From Cafeteria roenbergensis (lineage: Eukaryota; Sar; Bigyra; Bicosoecida; Cafeteriaceae): a stretch of DNA of 64,000 nucleotides. Below, one piece after another: positions 10,226 to 21,300 of this stretch. Location: positions 124,001 through 188,000 of the forward strand of contig VLTN01000027.1 in assembly GCA_008330645.1 (NCBI GenBank). Direction: 5' to 3'. The position numbers and the translations under genes were made by a program. Numbering within the stretch: the first letter of the stretch is position 1; each line of letters opens with the position of its first letter. The notes under the pieces are model-generated. The model did not search any database. It was given only the letters and a program-made list of their open reading frames with translations, and had not been told where the DNA came from.

Positions 10226-10971
10226 TCACCACTCCGCGGCCTCGGACGCGATCGCCATGGACGGCTGCACGTCCACGCGGGGGTCGGCCCCGTCCAAGCA
10301 GCGGTCCACGACGTCGAGCAGGTGCGCGTTCTCCATCGCCGCGGCCACGCGCTCCTTGTCCGCCAGCTGCTTGTTGATGGCCGCCTCGGACGCGTGCGAC
10401 CCCGGCGTGATGCTCACGGATGTCCTGTACCTGCGCGGCAGAGACCGCGCGAGCTTGACCTTGATGCACAGCCCAATGAGCGTCGCCATGGAGCAGTGCG
10501 GGATGGTGGGCGTGAACTGCACGCGCACCTCGTGGTGCAAGCTGTCCACGCCCACCAGGTCAGGCTGCACAACCCCCAACTGCTCCAGGGTCAGCGGGTG
10601 CTCCGGGTCGTTGATGCCGCGGAGGTGGCCTGCGCCGGGGACCAAGCGGGAGGCCGCGAGCAGGGGCAACCAGCACACCAGTTTGCGGCAGCGGCCAGCA
10701 CAGCGGCTCGTTGGACCACGACGGGCCCCCGCCGCGCGCCTCACCGTACACCTCCGCACTGTCGATGGCATCCCTGTCAGACCCGGCCTCCTTGCGGTCG
10801 GCGTCGTCGCGGGCGTGCAGCTGCGGGGCACGACGACGCAGAAGGCAGAAGGAACCACAAATTCGCCCAGGAACGCGCGGCGCGCGCCGCGGGCTCCGAC
10901 TCGACGCCGCCGCGGTCGCTCACCGTGACTGTTCGCAGCTCTGGGTTCGCGTTCTGCTTGTCCGCTGCCAT
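10226..10971 (-). CDS. CIAO2: MIP18/FAM96-family Fe-S targeting protein (CIAO2)
   Basis: Three exons, 10924-10971, 10745-10820 and 10226-10629, give 175 residues, slightly longer than human CIAO2B. Joins have phase 0 then phase 1, with GTGAG donors and GCAG acceptors. After a divergent N-terminus (QNANPEL resembles the family's ENANP start), the conserved core is clear: [35 protein letters not shown] with the key Cys at residue 87, [22 protein letters not shown] and [16 protein letters not shown]. The protein works in the cytosolic iron-sulfur targeting complex with CIAO1 and MMS19, delivering clusters to DNA polymerases, helicases and similar apoproteins. The last about 20 residues are a lineage-specific tail. 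Confidence 0.95.
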
Positions 10972-11235
10972 GGCTGCTGCGGCGAGCGCTGCGCAGTGCC
11001 GGACAGCATCTTTGCGCCCCGCCAACATCGCCGCCAGAACTCTACACCAAACTTTCCAATTCATCCAGAGTTCAACCCAAAACAGAGCCGGCCGCACGCG
11101 CTGCTCTGCACTGCCTCTCCGCCGCCGATCGCGGTGGAGCCAGCGTCAGGCGCAGTTGCAGCAAGCGAGACTCGCCAGCTGCGCGCGGTCACTCTCCCCT
11201 CCCCCAGCTGCACGGGAACCCAAAGAACCCGCACC
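10972..11235. promoter_or_regulatory. Shared head-to-head promoter region
   Basis: 264 bp between the CIAO2 ATG (minus, 10971) and the ATG of a small mitochondrial-type protein (plus, 11236). A pyrimidine-rich run (CACTCTCCCCTCCCCCAG) lies just before 11236. Confidence 0.45.
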
Positions 11236-11838
11236 ATGGCCATTGCCCGCGCCACCGCCGCCGTCGCCCGTGCCGCCGCCAGGCCGCCCCAGCTCGCCCT
11301 GGCGCGCGCGGCCGCGGTCCCCAAGCCGCAGCAGTTCCACACGTCCGCCGCGCCCCAGGGCGGCCACCACCTCATGTTCGAGCCATCGTGAGACCTCCGA
11401 GCACGCTTGTACGCTTCCCGTGGGAGCCGCTCCCGCGGCCTGAGCAAGTCCTCGGCCTGTTGGCGCCGCCGCGTCCCTCGGAGTGCAACGTCAACCCGTC
11501 CTTCAAGAGCGTTGCTGGCGTTCCGCTGGCAATCAACCGGCGCCCTCCTCGCCCGCCCCCCTTCCTTCTCTGCCCGTCCCGCAGGTCGTTCAACCCGTTC
11601 GTGAGTGCCCGTTCGCGCGTGTCTGGATCGGCGCCCGGCGGCCGCCCCGCTGCTTTGCGGGCCGCGTTTGTTGCACTTGCCCGTCGTTGCCAAGGATCGG
11701 TTTGCCGTGCCTGTTCCCGCCTCCCTGCCGCAGTCGTGGCCCCTCCTGGCGTTTGCCATCACCTTCGGCGGGGGCAACATGGCCGTCGTGATGATGTTCA
11801 AGCGCTCCATGCGCCGCTTCGGCGGAGGCGCTGCCTGA
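11236..11838 (+). CDS. Tiny mitochondrial single-pass membrane protein
   Basis: Three exons, 11236-11387, a 16-nt micro-exon 11585-11600, and 11734-11838, give 90 residues. Residues 1-38 look like a mitochondrial presequence: many Ala and Arg, no acid, ending near QFHTSAAP. The mature part reads HHLMFEPSSFNPFSWPLLAF, then a hydrophobic helix (FAITFGGGNMAVVMMF), then a basic end (KRSMRRFGGG). This is the layout of small supernumerary subunits of respiratory complexes or ATP synthase, but I cannot name which. All donors are GTGAG and acceptors end CCGCAG. The micro-exon encodes only SFNPF and would be easily missed. Confidence 0.75.
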
Positions 11839-11945
11839 GTGCGCCGTGGTTGTGCTGAGTCGCCCGAGAGCGGTCGCCGCGCTCTCCGCAATGCGATGAT
11901 TGCGTGCTGCCGGCTGCGAGGCGGTGGCGCGCGCGCTCCCACACA

Positions 11946-13037
11946 TCACTCGCTCTTCTTCGAAGCTGCGCCCGGGATGGTCCCATGGCGGGCTGTCGCC
12001 CCGTTTGTGGAGTAGTCGCCCGCGCTCTCGCGGGGAACGGCGCCAGTCTGGTAGGCGTTCTCGAGATACTGCGCAATGGCGGTGCCTCCGGACACACGGC
12101 AGCCGTTGCTCGGGTCGATGAGCAGGGGAAGCGCCCAAAAGGACCCGCCCTCGGCGGCAAGGGCGTCCCACTTTGCCTGGGGCGCTCCGATGGGGCACGT
12201 GCGGTAGAGGTACGGAATTTCGAGGGAGCACAGCGAGTCCTGCGCGGGGCGGCTGAGAACGAAGCCCTCCGCTCCCCAGAGAACCAACGGCGCGGACGGT
12301 GCGCTCGAGGGGACGCGCAGCACTCCCATTTGGAACAGCGGGCGGCAGAGGGTCACCGCAGCAAGCGACGCCGTGTTCCACCATGCGCCGGCGTGGCGAA
12401 CGAACCACGGCGCCTCGCCGCGGCCATAGGTTGCGTGCAAGTATTCAACAATGTCCTTGCTGTCGTACAGCGCGCGGCCGGTGTTGGGGTCAACGAGAAA
12501 GGGAAACATGGCTTCGCCGCCGAGCTCGAGGACCTTGCCCCGGAATCGCGAGTCCTTGATCACTCCGTACGCCCGGAGCGTTTCCCTGGGCGTGGGGAAC
12601 ACTTCTACGTCCAAGGCAAGGGCCGATACCGCCTCCCCAACCTTGCGGCAAAAGGGGCAGCCTGCGAGAGCGGGAGCGTTTGTCCAGCACGTCGCTCAAG
12701 TGACGACGCACAGCGCGCGCACAGGGCCTGCCTCCTGGAGGGGGCGCCCTACAGGAGCACTCTCACCCTCGTATTGGTACAGCTGCAGCGGCAAGAGGTC
12801 CGCGGATGGGTCTGCACGGCTAATGGCGAAGGCGCCCGCGCCGAGCCGAAGGCACTTGGCCAGGGCGCACGACGCCGCGTCCGGCATCCAGCGCAGCCCG
12901 GCCGCTGAGAAGAGCGAGTACACAGCCTCGTATGTGGACTGCCACATGCCGAAGGCAGCTGCCAGGGCGGACATTGCCATGGCCGTGCGCGCGAGAGTGA
13001 GCCCGAACCAGGCAGAGTGCACTGCTTGCTTTCGCAT
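11946..13037 (-). CDS. Double glutaredoxin/GST-N domain protein with N-terminal hydrophobic segment
   Basis: Exons 12767-13037 and 11946-12661 (phase 1, 105-bp intron) give 328 residues. Residues about 12-40 form a hydrophobic helix (ALAAAFGMW). The first thioredoxin-like domain begins LQLYQYEGCPFCRKVGEAVS, and the join restores a CPFC redox motif at residues 92-95. It also has the family's cis-Pro and Glu/Ser-type ending (FPFLVDPNTG, DSKDIVEYL). A second domain follows (LEIPYLYRTCPIG, LPLLIDPSNG, SGGTAIAQYLENAY) with one Cys instead of CxxC. This matches plant and algal proteins with two GST_N_3 domains and no C-terminal GST helical domain. It is probably a membrane-associated thiol or glutathione protein; its substrate is unknown. 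Confidence 0.85.
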
Positions 13038-13152
13038 GCGGCAAGAGGAGTGTCGCTCGGTTGCAGCCTGAGCGGCTGCGGCACCCGAGCGCGCTCGCTG
13101 GCGGGTCGATCAGTGCATCGACCGCGTCGGTGCGGCCACACAAGCGTCAGAA

Positions 13153-16100
13153 TCACGCGGTGACCATGAACGTGCGGACCTGCTGCGGCTTGAGCTCCAC
13201 AGGCACGGACGCAAGTCCGTCTGGGCTGGACGCCTCGATCGCCGTTCGGCCGAGCGATGGGCTGGCGCGCTCGCCGCCCGTCTCCGTCTTCCACACAAGA
13301 CGGTTGAGCTCGGACAGCGGCTGGTTCGCCGTCAGCGTGGTCTCCACGACGCTGGTGATGGTCTTGGACGGGAAGAGGTCGGCGAGGTCGACCGTCACGG
13401 GCACTGCGAGCGGGCCCTCGCCAGTCTGGAACGGGTTGGTCACGCGCACAACGATGGAGCCGTTGCCCCGCGCGTCAAAGTTTGCGAGGTGGGCGTTGAC
13501 CGGCCAGTTCAGGCCCGCAGCGAGGAGCTGGGCGGTGGGGCGTGGCGCAGCGGCTGCGGCCGCGGGCGATGCGACCATGGTGAGGGGGCGGGCGAAGGCC
13601 TCGTCGATGAGGGGGCGGTAGCCGGTCGCGGCCGACGCTGCCTGGTCGAGGCGGAGGCGGTAGAGGACGCGGATCACAAGGCCGTGCCCCTCGCGCTCAA
13701 ACGTGGGGTGGTACTGGGCAGACACCGTCTCGTTGAGCGCCTCGCCCACGCCGCGAGCGTCGTCAAAGAGGATCCGGCGGTGGGCCATGAGCTCAACCTG
13801 GCCGGAAGTGAGGGAGCCGCCGGCCTGGGGGCGGTCCGGCAGCACCGAGAACGCGCGGCTGCCGTCCTGCACCCGGATGGCAGCGTTGACCGGGTAGTAG
13901 TTGTTGGTCACGGTCTCGCCGTAGAGCTCGAGGTCGTAGGTGGGGCGGAAGTCGCGCACGCGCTCGAGGAACTCGCGAGCGTTGGAGTCGGTGAAGAAGC
14001 TCTTGCCCGAGTCAATGTCAGTGGAGAAGCGGGTGATAACCTCCCGGCCGATGTTGCCGTCGATGGGAACGGGGCCGATGGTGGCCTCGATCTCGGCAAA
14101 GTCCTGGCCGTCCACAAGGCGGATCGTCTGCGTGAGCCAGTCCGCGAAGTCCTGCTGCACCTGGACCACGTTCTTTCCTTGGGTCACACGAACAGAGCGC
14201 GGGACCGAACCGGACAGGCGGCCCGCGCCCTGAAGCTTCTCCGCAGCCGTGGCGTCAGTGGCACCAGCCTCGACAAAGGCGGCGGCATCCGCCTCAGAGG
14301 CCGGGAAGGCGGTGGAGGAGTTGGGCCGGAAGATGTATGCGCCAGAGTTCTGGCCGAACGAGTTGGGACCCTGGCCGGTGTTGCCCCAGCCCGGCCCGCC
14401 AGCGCTAGAGTTGTACCACAGCCACTCTTGCTTGAGCGACGCGTTGATGCCGGCCCTGAGGTTGGTTGCGCCCGTGAGCTCGCCAGTGGCAGGGTTGAAC
14501 TGAAGCGCAAACAGGCCGTTGCTGATCACGGGGGGCACGGCGCTGGCCGATTTGGGCAGCGCGGCAGACGGCGCGGGGGCCACCTTGAACGTTGCGAAGC
14601 CCGCCGCGGGGAGCTCGGCGACGAAGAACACGGAGCGGGCGGCGCCGTCGGACACGAAGGGCACGGGCTCGTTGGTGAGCGTGGACGAAACGACGACGGA
14701 GCCGTTGGAGCTGGTCACAGCCGCAGCGGCCCACGAGTCCGGAATGGGAATGCGCTGCACGGCGCTGCGAGGGCGAGCGAGCCAGTTGAAGGCGACGACA
14801 GAGAACCCGGCGCTCGACGCGGACTGCGCCGGGAGGCACACGCTCTCGTTGAGCCTGGGGCAGAACACGGACCCGGCAGGCCCGCCAGCGCCTGCAACAG
14901 CGGTGGAAACGGCAGCGGTGCCGGCCGCCACGCCCTTGGACAGGTGCTTGGCGTAGTCGTACGTGACGTGCTGCTTCGAGGTGCCCGTCACCGCGTCGTG
15001 GTGCTGCGTGAGCCCTACCGCCGCCCACAGCGGGTCGATGGAGCTGCCGTCGCTGCCTGCGGCCGCCACGGCCATGGACGCAGCGCGAAGAATGCTGCCC
15101 GCCTCGTAGATGTATCCCTTGAGCGCGGGCCTGGAAGAGAAGTACCCCGTCCATGCGCCGTGGGGGTTGTCGCGGTACGGGAAAAAGTCGTCCGTCTTCA
15201 CCGTCCAGGTGTGCCCCGAGGCGTGGACGGCCTCAGTGTACGCGGTGGGGGTGGAGTAGAGCATGTGCACGCCGGTCTCGTCGGAGCGCAGGTTCACGTA
15301 GTGGATGAGCTTCTCGAGGTTCTTGTACCACTCCCCTGCGCTGCGGTACTGGAAGTCGGACCCCATCTTCCACATGATGTGGCCGGTTGGCTGGGTGTGG
15401 TTGGCCATCTCCCATGCGCGCGTCAGGGCCAGGTTCACGTAGTACTCAACGTTGACGTCCTCCAGGCGCTCGTCGTCCTGGATCTGGCCGTCCTTGCAGT
15501 TGACGTCGAAGCAGAGCCCCTGGGGAGGGCCGTAGTTGCCACTCAGGAAGGCCCCAGTGAAGACCTCGGCGGGCGCGCCGATGCTCTGGGAGGCGCGCCA
15601 CACCATCTCCATTCGAGACTGGTTCGTGCGCAGCTCCCTGTCCTGGAAATCGATGCGCCCGAAGTAGAGCGCATCGAACCCGGCCTCAGCGGAGAGAAGC
15701 CATGCCTGCGTCGAGCTATGCCCGAACCTGCACAACGAGCGGAGAAGCGGCTCGGCGAAGCAAGGGCGGGAGCACACGGGACGAAAGCACGGGGCTGAGC
15801 ATCAAGGTTCTCTGCTCGCGGCCGGGAGCGTCTTCGAGAAGCTGGCGTGCTGCGCCTGCCCAGCGCGACCGCGACCGCGACCGCAACCGCGCGACCTCAC
15901 GGGTCAATCTGCCACCCCACCCGGGGCTTCACGTCGAACTCGTCCAGGAGGAACTTGTGTCCGTAGTACGTGTTGTCGACCATGGAGGCCCAATGGGCCG
16001 CCGCTTCGTCGTGCATGCACCAGCCGCCGTTGGCAAACTCAACCTGTCCGTTCTTGACATACTTTCGCCACTTGGCTTGGGTGTCCGCGTCCTGCTCGCG

Positions 16101-16759
16101 CCACCAGCCCTGGAAGAAGCCCTGCTCGATGTAGAGGAAGCGGCGGTTCGGGTCCTTGGCGAGCTCGTCTGTCACTGTGTCCAGGATGTACTGCACGCTC
16201 GCAAACTGGATGGTGTCGTTGTTGCCGGTCAGGTACTGCTCGTAGGTCTTCAGCCACGAGACGTCGTCGTGAGTGTGCGACACCAGATGAACGTTCAGCA
16301 TGCCGTCCCGCGGCTCCGCGGTGGTCTTGTACCTGCGAAACGCCATCCGAGCATTGCCGCGGCGGCACTCTGTTGCGCGGAGCCCGTGCGCTCGCGCGGC
16401 CCGCAAGCGCCCTGGTCCGGATCACGAGCGGCAACTGCGCAGTTGCAACAAGCCGCGCTGCGGAAGCGCGTACCGCGCTCCATGCCGCAGCTCGGGGAAA
16501 GGGGCGGCGCCCTTCCGGCGGCCCGGCAGCGCGCCAGCAATGCTGATACGTCTCGACCGGGAGAAGAAGCGGCTGGCCAGGCGCCGGGAACGGCTCGGCC
16601 CGCGCGCGGTGACGCATCAGTTGCCTTGATCCAGCCAGACTTGTCGCCTGCGCGCGCGTGGCTCCCCGGGCCGCGTGGCGAGGCCGCGACTCACCTCCGG
16701 GCCGCTGCGGGCGACGCCGCGAGCACGCCTAGGGCGACTGCCGCCAGGATTGCGCGCAT
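13153..16759 (-). CDS. Lysosomal-type alpha-mannosidase, GH38
   Basis: Three exons, 16695-16759, 15901-16332 and 13153-15727, give 1,023 residues, the usual length for the lysosomal enzyme. Exon 1 encodes just the signal peptide (MRAILAAVALGVLAASPAAA). The catalytic domain starts with the zinc-ligand motif HTHDDVSW (residues 41-48). The nucleophile lies in WQIDPFGHS (Asp165), and this motif is split across the second junction. Further GH38 landmarks are GFDALYFGRIDFQDRE, FIEQGFFQGWW-type and YFSSRPALKGY sequences, HDAVTGTSKQHV (second His/Asp zinc site) and a long beta-sandwich C-terminal half. It should trim alpha-mannose from glycoproteins in an acidic compartment. There is no membrane anchor. 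A 769-residue antisense frame is a shadow. Confidence 0.95.
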
Positions 16760-16953
16760 GGCCCCTGCACAGAGGCTGTGCGGGCCGCCCGTCGCCGCGG
16801 GCCAACCAGAACAACAGCGATATATCGGCCAGGGGAAATACCACGGCCGCCAGGCTCTGCAGGCCGGCTTGGCGGCGCCGACGTCGGCCGCCAAAGTCAT
16901 GGAGCGCGGGCGCCCAACCCGACTTCACTCGGGGCGCAGGGTCGCACGCCGCC
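16760..16953. promoter_or_regulatory. Shared head-to-head promoter region (mannosidase and RPL8)
   Basis: 194 bp between the mannosidase ATG (minus, 16759) and the RPL8 ATG (plus, 16954). A CCAAC-type motif (GCCAACCAGAACAAC) sits near 16801 and an AT-containing patch (GATATATCGG) near 16818. These are the only candidate elements I see. Confidence 0.45.
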
Positions 16954-18179
16954 ATGGGCAAGGTCATCCGCACCCAGCGTAAGGGCCGGGGGTCCGTCTT
17001 CCGGGTGAGCTCGGCGCGCTGGCGGCTCGGGCGCGCGCTCGGCCTCGCGCGGTCACAACAGCGCGCCCAAAGCCCTTGAATTGCAATGCGGCAGGCTGGC
17101 CTGGAAGCCCAGCGCCCGCCCCCTTGCTCGCCCGCGTGCCAAGCGGCTTGCGCCTTGCCTGTGGTTGGACTTGGGACTGGAAAGGGGGGGCGGGGCGGGC
17201 GGGGCGCAAGCCGCCGGCGCGGGGGAGCCTCTTCCGGCTGGTGCAAGCCAGCTCCAGGCCGCTCCCCGCGGCGCGCCGCTGGGGCTCCTCCGCTCCTGCC
17301 GGCAGGGTGGGACGGGCCCGCGTCCTCTCTCACTGGGTTGTTGTTGCTGCAGCACTCGCGCCCCCGTGCGGCCCTGCGGGACGAGGCTGGCCTCCGGCTC
17401 ACTGCGCCGCTTTTCCATTGCGCCGTCGTGTGAGCTCTTCCCCGCGCTCCCGCCTCGCGCAGTCCCACAACACGCACCGCATCGGTGCCACCAAGCTGCG
17501 CGTGCTCGACTTCGCCGAGCGCCACGGCTACATCCGCGGCGTGGTCCGCGAGGTGGCCCACGACCCCGGACGGGGCGCGCCCATGGCCAAGGTCGACTTC
17601 CGCGACCCGTACCGCTACAAGAAGAGCACCGCCCTCGTGGTGGCTGCTGAGGGCATGTACACCGGCCAGTTCGTGTACTTCGGCAAGAAGGCGCAGCTGA
17701 CCATCGGCAACGTGCTGCCCGTCGGCGAGATGCCCGAGGGCACCATCTGCTGCAACATGGAGCAGCAGCCGGGAGACCGCGGAATCTTCGCCCGCTGCTC
17801 TGGTGACTACATCACCATCATCAGCCACAACGAGGACACCCAGAAGACCAAGGTGCGCCTTCCGTCCGGCTCCAAGAAGACCATCTCGTCCAAGTGCCGC
17901 GCCATGGTCGGCCTCGTCGCCGGCGGTGGCCGCCTCGACAAGCCTATGCTCAAGGCCGGCCGCGCCTACCACAAGTACCGCGTCAAGCGCAACGAGTGGC
18001 CGAAGGTGCGCGGTGTCGCAATGAACCCGGTTGAGCATCCCCACGGTGGTGGTAACCACCAGCACATTGGCCACGCCTCCACGTGCCGCAAGGATGCCTC
18101 CGCTGGTCAGAAGGCTGGCCTCATCGGCGCCCGCCGTACCGGCCGCCTTCGGGGCAGGCAGACCGTCAAGGACGAGTGA
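16954..18179 (+). CDS. RPL8: 60S ribosomal protein L8 (uL2)
   Basis: Exons 16954-17004 and 17463-18179 (458-bp intron, phase 0) give 255 residues, against 257 in humans. Exon 1 encodes [17 protein letters not shown], matching the family's N-terminus. The remainder is collinear with cytosolic uL2: [68 protein letters not shown]-type, [10 protein letters not shown] and [20 protein letters not shown], which contains the conserved His near the peptidyl-transferase centre. An intron after the first 17 codons is a common place for regulatory introns in ribosomal protein genes. The gene is divergent from alpha-mannosidase. Confidence 0.98.
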
Positions 18180-18351
18180 GCGTGAAATGCCGCCCACCCG
18201 GCATGCGCAGATTGCCTTGTTCGCGATGTGTGCAGCCGGCGCGGCGCTTCCTCTTCTCCTGGCACCCAACAGCGCATCCCGCCCCCGCCCGCTCTGCATG
18301 CTTCACACGTCCCTCTCATCGGCCGCGCGCTGCTTCGGGAACTGCACCAAT

Positions 18352-21300
18352 TCAAGCGAGCGACGGGCATGTGTAGGCACTCAGGACAGACACGGCCCCG
18401 AGGCACTTGCCCGCGGTGGCAAGCTTGGCCTCGCCTGGCTCGCCGCAGCATGCCTCGGCTGCGGACTGCACGTCGGGGAGCAACCCGCAGGCCTGTCCAG
18501 TTTCCTCGTCAATGGCTTGCACAGCGACGACAACGCGCTGCCCCGACGCCAGCCCGGACACAAGCGCCTGCGACGCCGAACCCGAGTACGCATCCCTCCA
18601 AGGGCCTGGAGGTCCGCCCCCGGGGCGATGCTCAGACACCCAGGCTTTGAACCGCACTGCGCCGCTGGCGCCAGAGCCCCACGCGTGCGCCCACGACAGC
18701 AACAGGCTGTGGCGGGTCGCGCGGATGCAAGCAAGCCCGTGCACTGGCGGCGGCAGTGCCGCAACGGCTGCAGCCTCGCCGAGCGCCGATCTGGCGCCGC
18801 TGACTGGGTCCACCCAGCGCAGGGCCACCCGCACGGCTGCACCTGGCAGCTCGGACAAGCGAACGCGTGAGTCATGGCCGTGGTAGAGGCAGCACACAGG
18901 CCTGCCGTCAGCGGCGGTGGCCCAGAGCTCGCTGGCGACTCGAGACGGGGCCAGGCCGCGCGAAGCCGCCAGTGCGGCAATGGTCACTTTGCCGTCTGGA
19001 CTAGCTCGCACGGCCCCTGGGGCTGGCTCCGGCTGCGCAGGCCCGGGCCACCCGGCACTGGTTCCAACAGGCCCTGCGGGGAGATCGCGCTGGAGAGCGC
19101 CGTCGCCATCTCCCGCGCTTGCTGGAAGACCCGCTGAATTGCCGGGATCGCCGGTCTTTGCCAGGCCATGCTCGTCCAGAGAGGGCCAGCCCCACTCGTC
19201 CAAGGGCACGGCTGGCGGGAGCTCCCAAACCGCGGTGCGCAGACGGCAGTCCCACCAGAAGGCTGCCGACGCGTTGTGCGCGGACGGGGCGCTCCACACA
19301 CGCACCCATCGAGGATGCCTCTGGGCCACCGTCATCCCCTGCGCAGCCTTGGCTGGCGGCAGCGGCCCGGCCCGCACCCGATCGATGTGCGCGTCGGTCT
19401 GGCCTCGCCTGCCCCGGGCGACCGCGCCGACATCCCAGATCGACCGCCCCGTCGCGGGGCAGTACCAGAACGTCCGGCCGGCGTGAAGCTGGTTGGGTGG
19501 GTCGCTGCTCAGTGTGTCGGGCGCGGTGGCCTCCACGATGGGGTACCAGTCAAAGCCAGGACTGCGCGAGCCGTGGCCCTCCGCTGCCCCGGACCGGGAC
19601 TCGAGCCCCGCTTCGCCACCGCCCGCAATGGCGTCGCCACTGCAGGTGCCAGCGCGCCCAGCCGGGCCGGCCGTTCCTTGCACACCACCGGTGCCGCCAG
19701 CTGGCAACGCGCTCGCTACGCCAGAGCGATGCGCTGGTGGGGAGGGCAAGCTGCCGGGGACTGAAATGGAGTCACCCGGGAGCAGCAGGGCTCCTCGCTC
19801 CACGGCAAGCAGAGCTGCGTCGCTGCCGTCGTCTGCTGCACTCCACGAGGGCGCGCACCACGACAGCTCGACTGCCTCAGAGCCCGCTGCAACCACCCTG
19901 ACCCGGCCGGGCGCCGGAAGCGGCACAACCCATCGCCGGGCCTCGCCTGGGGCCGACGGGAACCCTTGGCCGGAAGAGGCGACAAGCCTCACATCGACAA
20001 TGGTCGTGGACGGAAGCCACCCAAAGCCGGCTTTGCCCGCCGAGGCGGGGCAGGAGGTCACTGTCTGCCATCCCTGCCACACAACCTCCCGCTCCGCGGG
20101 CGCTGCGCAGGCGTGCGATGCGGAGCCGGTTCGCGGGACGCCCACCCTGCACTGCACCGCGTACACGGTTTGTGCAGGCTGGCCGCGTCTGGCCCCAGCA
20201 CCGGCTTTGCGACTCGCCGGCGGCCAAGAGACCTCCACCCACCCCATCCCGCGAGGAACCAGCTTCTCACACCGGACCCGAGGTCGCGGTGGCGTCGGCG
20301 GTGCCGAAGTCGCCTCGGCGTACACCCAGCTGGACACACTGCTGCCGTCCGCCGCCAAGCCTTGGCCCCCAGCCTGGGCGGCGGCGGAGACGTCGGGCGG
20401 GCGCCACTGCCGCCTCAGCCGGAAGGTGAAAGACGAGGCCGGCGCCACGCCACGCAGCACAGCAGTCTGCTGCGCCACTGTTGCCATGCGCGCCCACCCA
20501 CCGGCAGAGTCGCTGCTGCGCACCTCAAGCTCCCAAACGGCTAGCCGAGCGAGCCGCGCGATCCACTCCGCCTCCGCAGCCTCCCCCTCCCGCGGCCTGA
20601 CGACGAGCTGCCGGACGCGCTGGCGCTCCATCGCAACGGCGTCGTCGTCCCACGCGAGCACCAGGCTTGAGGAGTCCGCCGCGACGGCCCGCAGTCGCGA
20701 AGGAGCGACTGCGTCGACGCGCGGCACCGTCAGCGCGTGCTCCCGCAGTCGGGCTGCGCAAGCCGCCAGGCCACACGCGCTTGCCATGCCGGTGAGGCCG
20801 TCGAGCGCCCAAGCGGCCTCGACCATGCTCGGCACGGCCCCCAGCATGGCTTCATCGGCCTGGTCGCGGGCAGCGGACAGCGCCAACCTTGGCGCCTCGC
20901 CGCTGCCGGCCCGGCCCTTGCCACGCCCAGCCCGGCCCAGCCCAGCCGTGACAGCCGCGCTCAAGGAGGCGGCCTCGAGCTCCTCGTTGGCAGCTTCCAC
21001 CACTTCGCTGCGGTCCGCACCTGCGTCTAGCGCGGCCCCGAGCCGGCCGGAGGTCTCCAGCACTGCCAAGAACGCCTGGAGGTCTTGCTTGGAGCAGCTG
21101 CCTCGGGTTGCCACTCCAACGGCAAGCGTGTCCGTAAGCGCCTGGCAGGCGCGCGGAGAGGCAGCCAGTCCAAGTTGCGACGCGCTGGCAGCCACGAGTT
21201 CCGCCACTCGGTCGGACCACCGCCCGGCCTCCGCCGCCTCTTCTTTTGCTTTGCTCAGCGCCGCAGCAACCGCCGCCTCTCGAGCGGCGTCTTCTCGCGA

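Noticed and set aside
9657-10377. Repetitive open frames over the 36-bp array on both strands
   Set aside because: They arise because the unit length is a multiple of three and lacks stops. The flanks show no protein-like sequence, and the region lies between two convergent genes.
13489-15798. 769-residue plus-strand frame antisense to alpha-mannosidase
   Set aside because: The minus strand encodes a complete GH38 enzyme with all catalytic motifs, so the antisense frame is a shadow.
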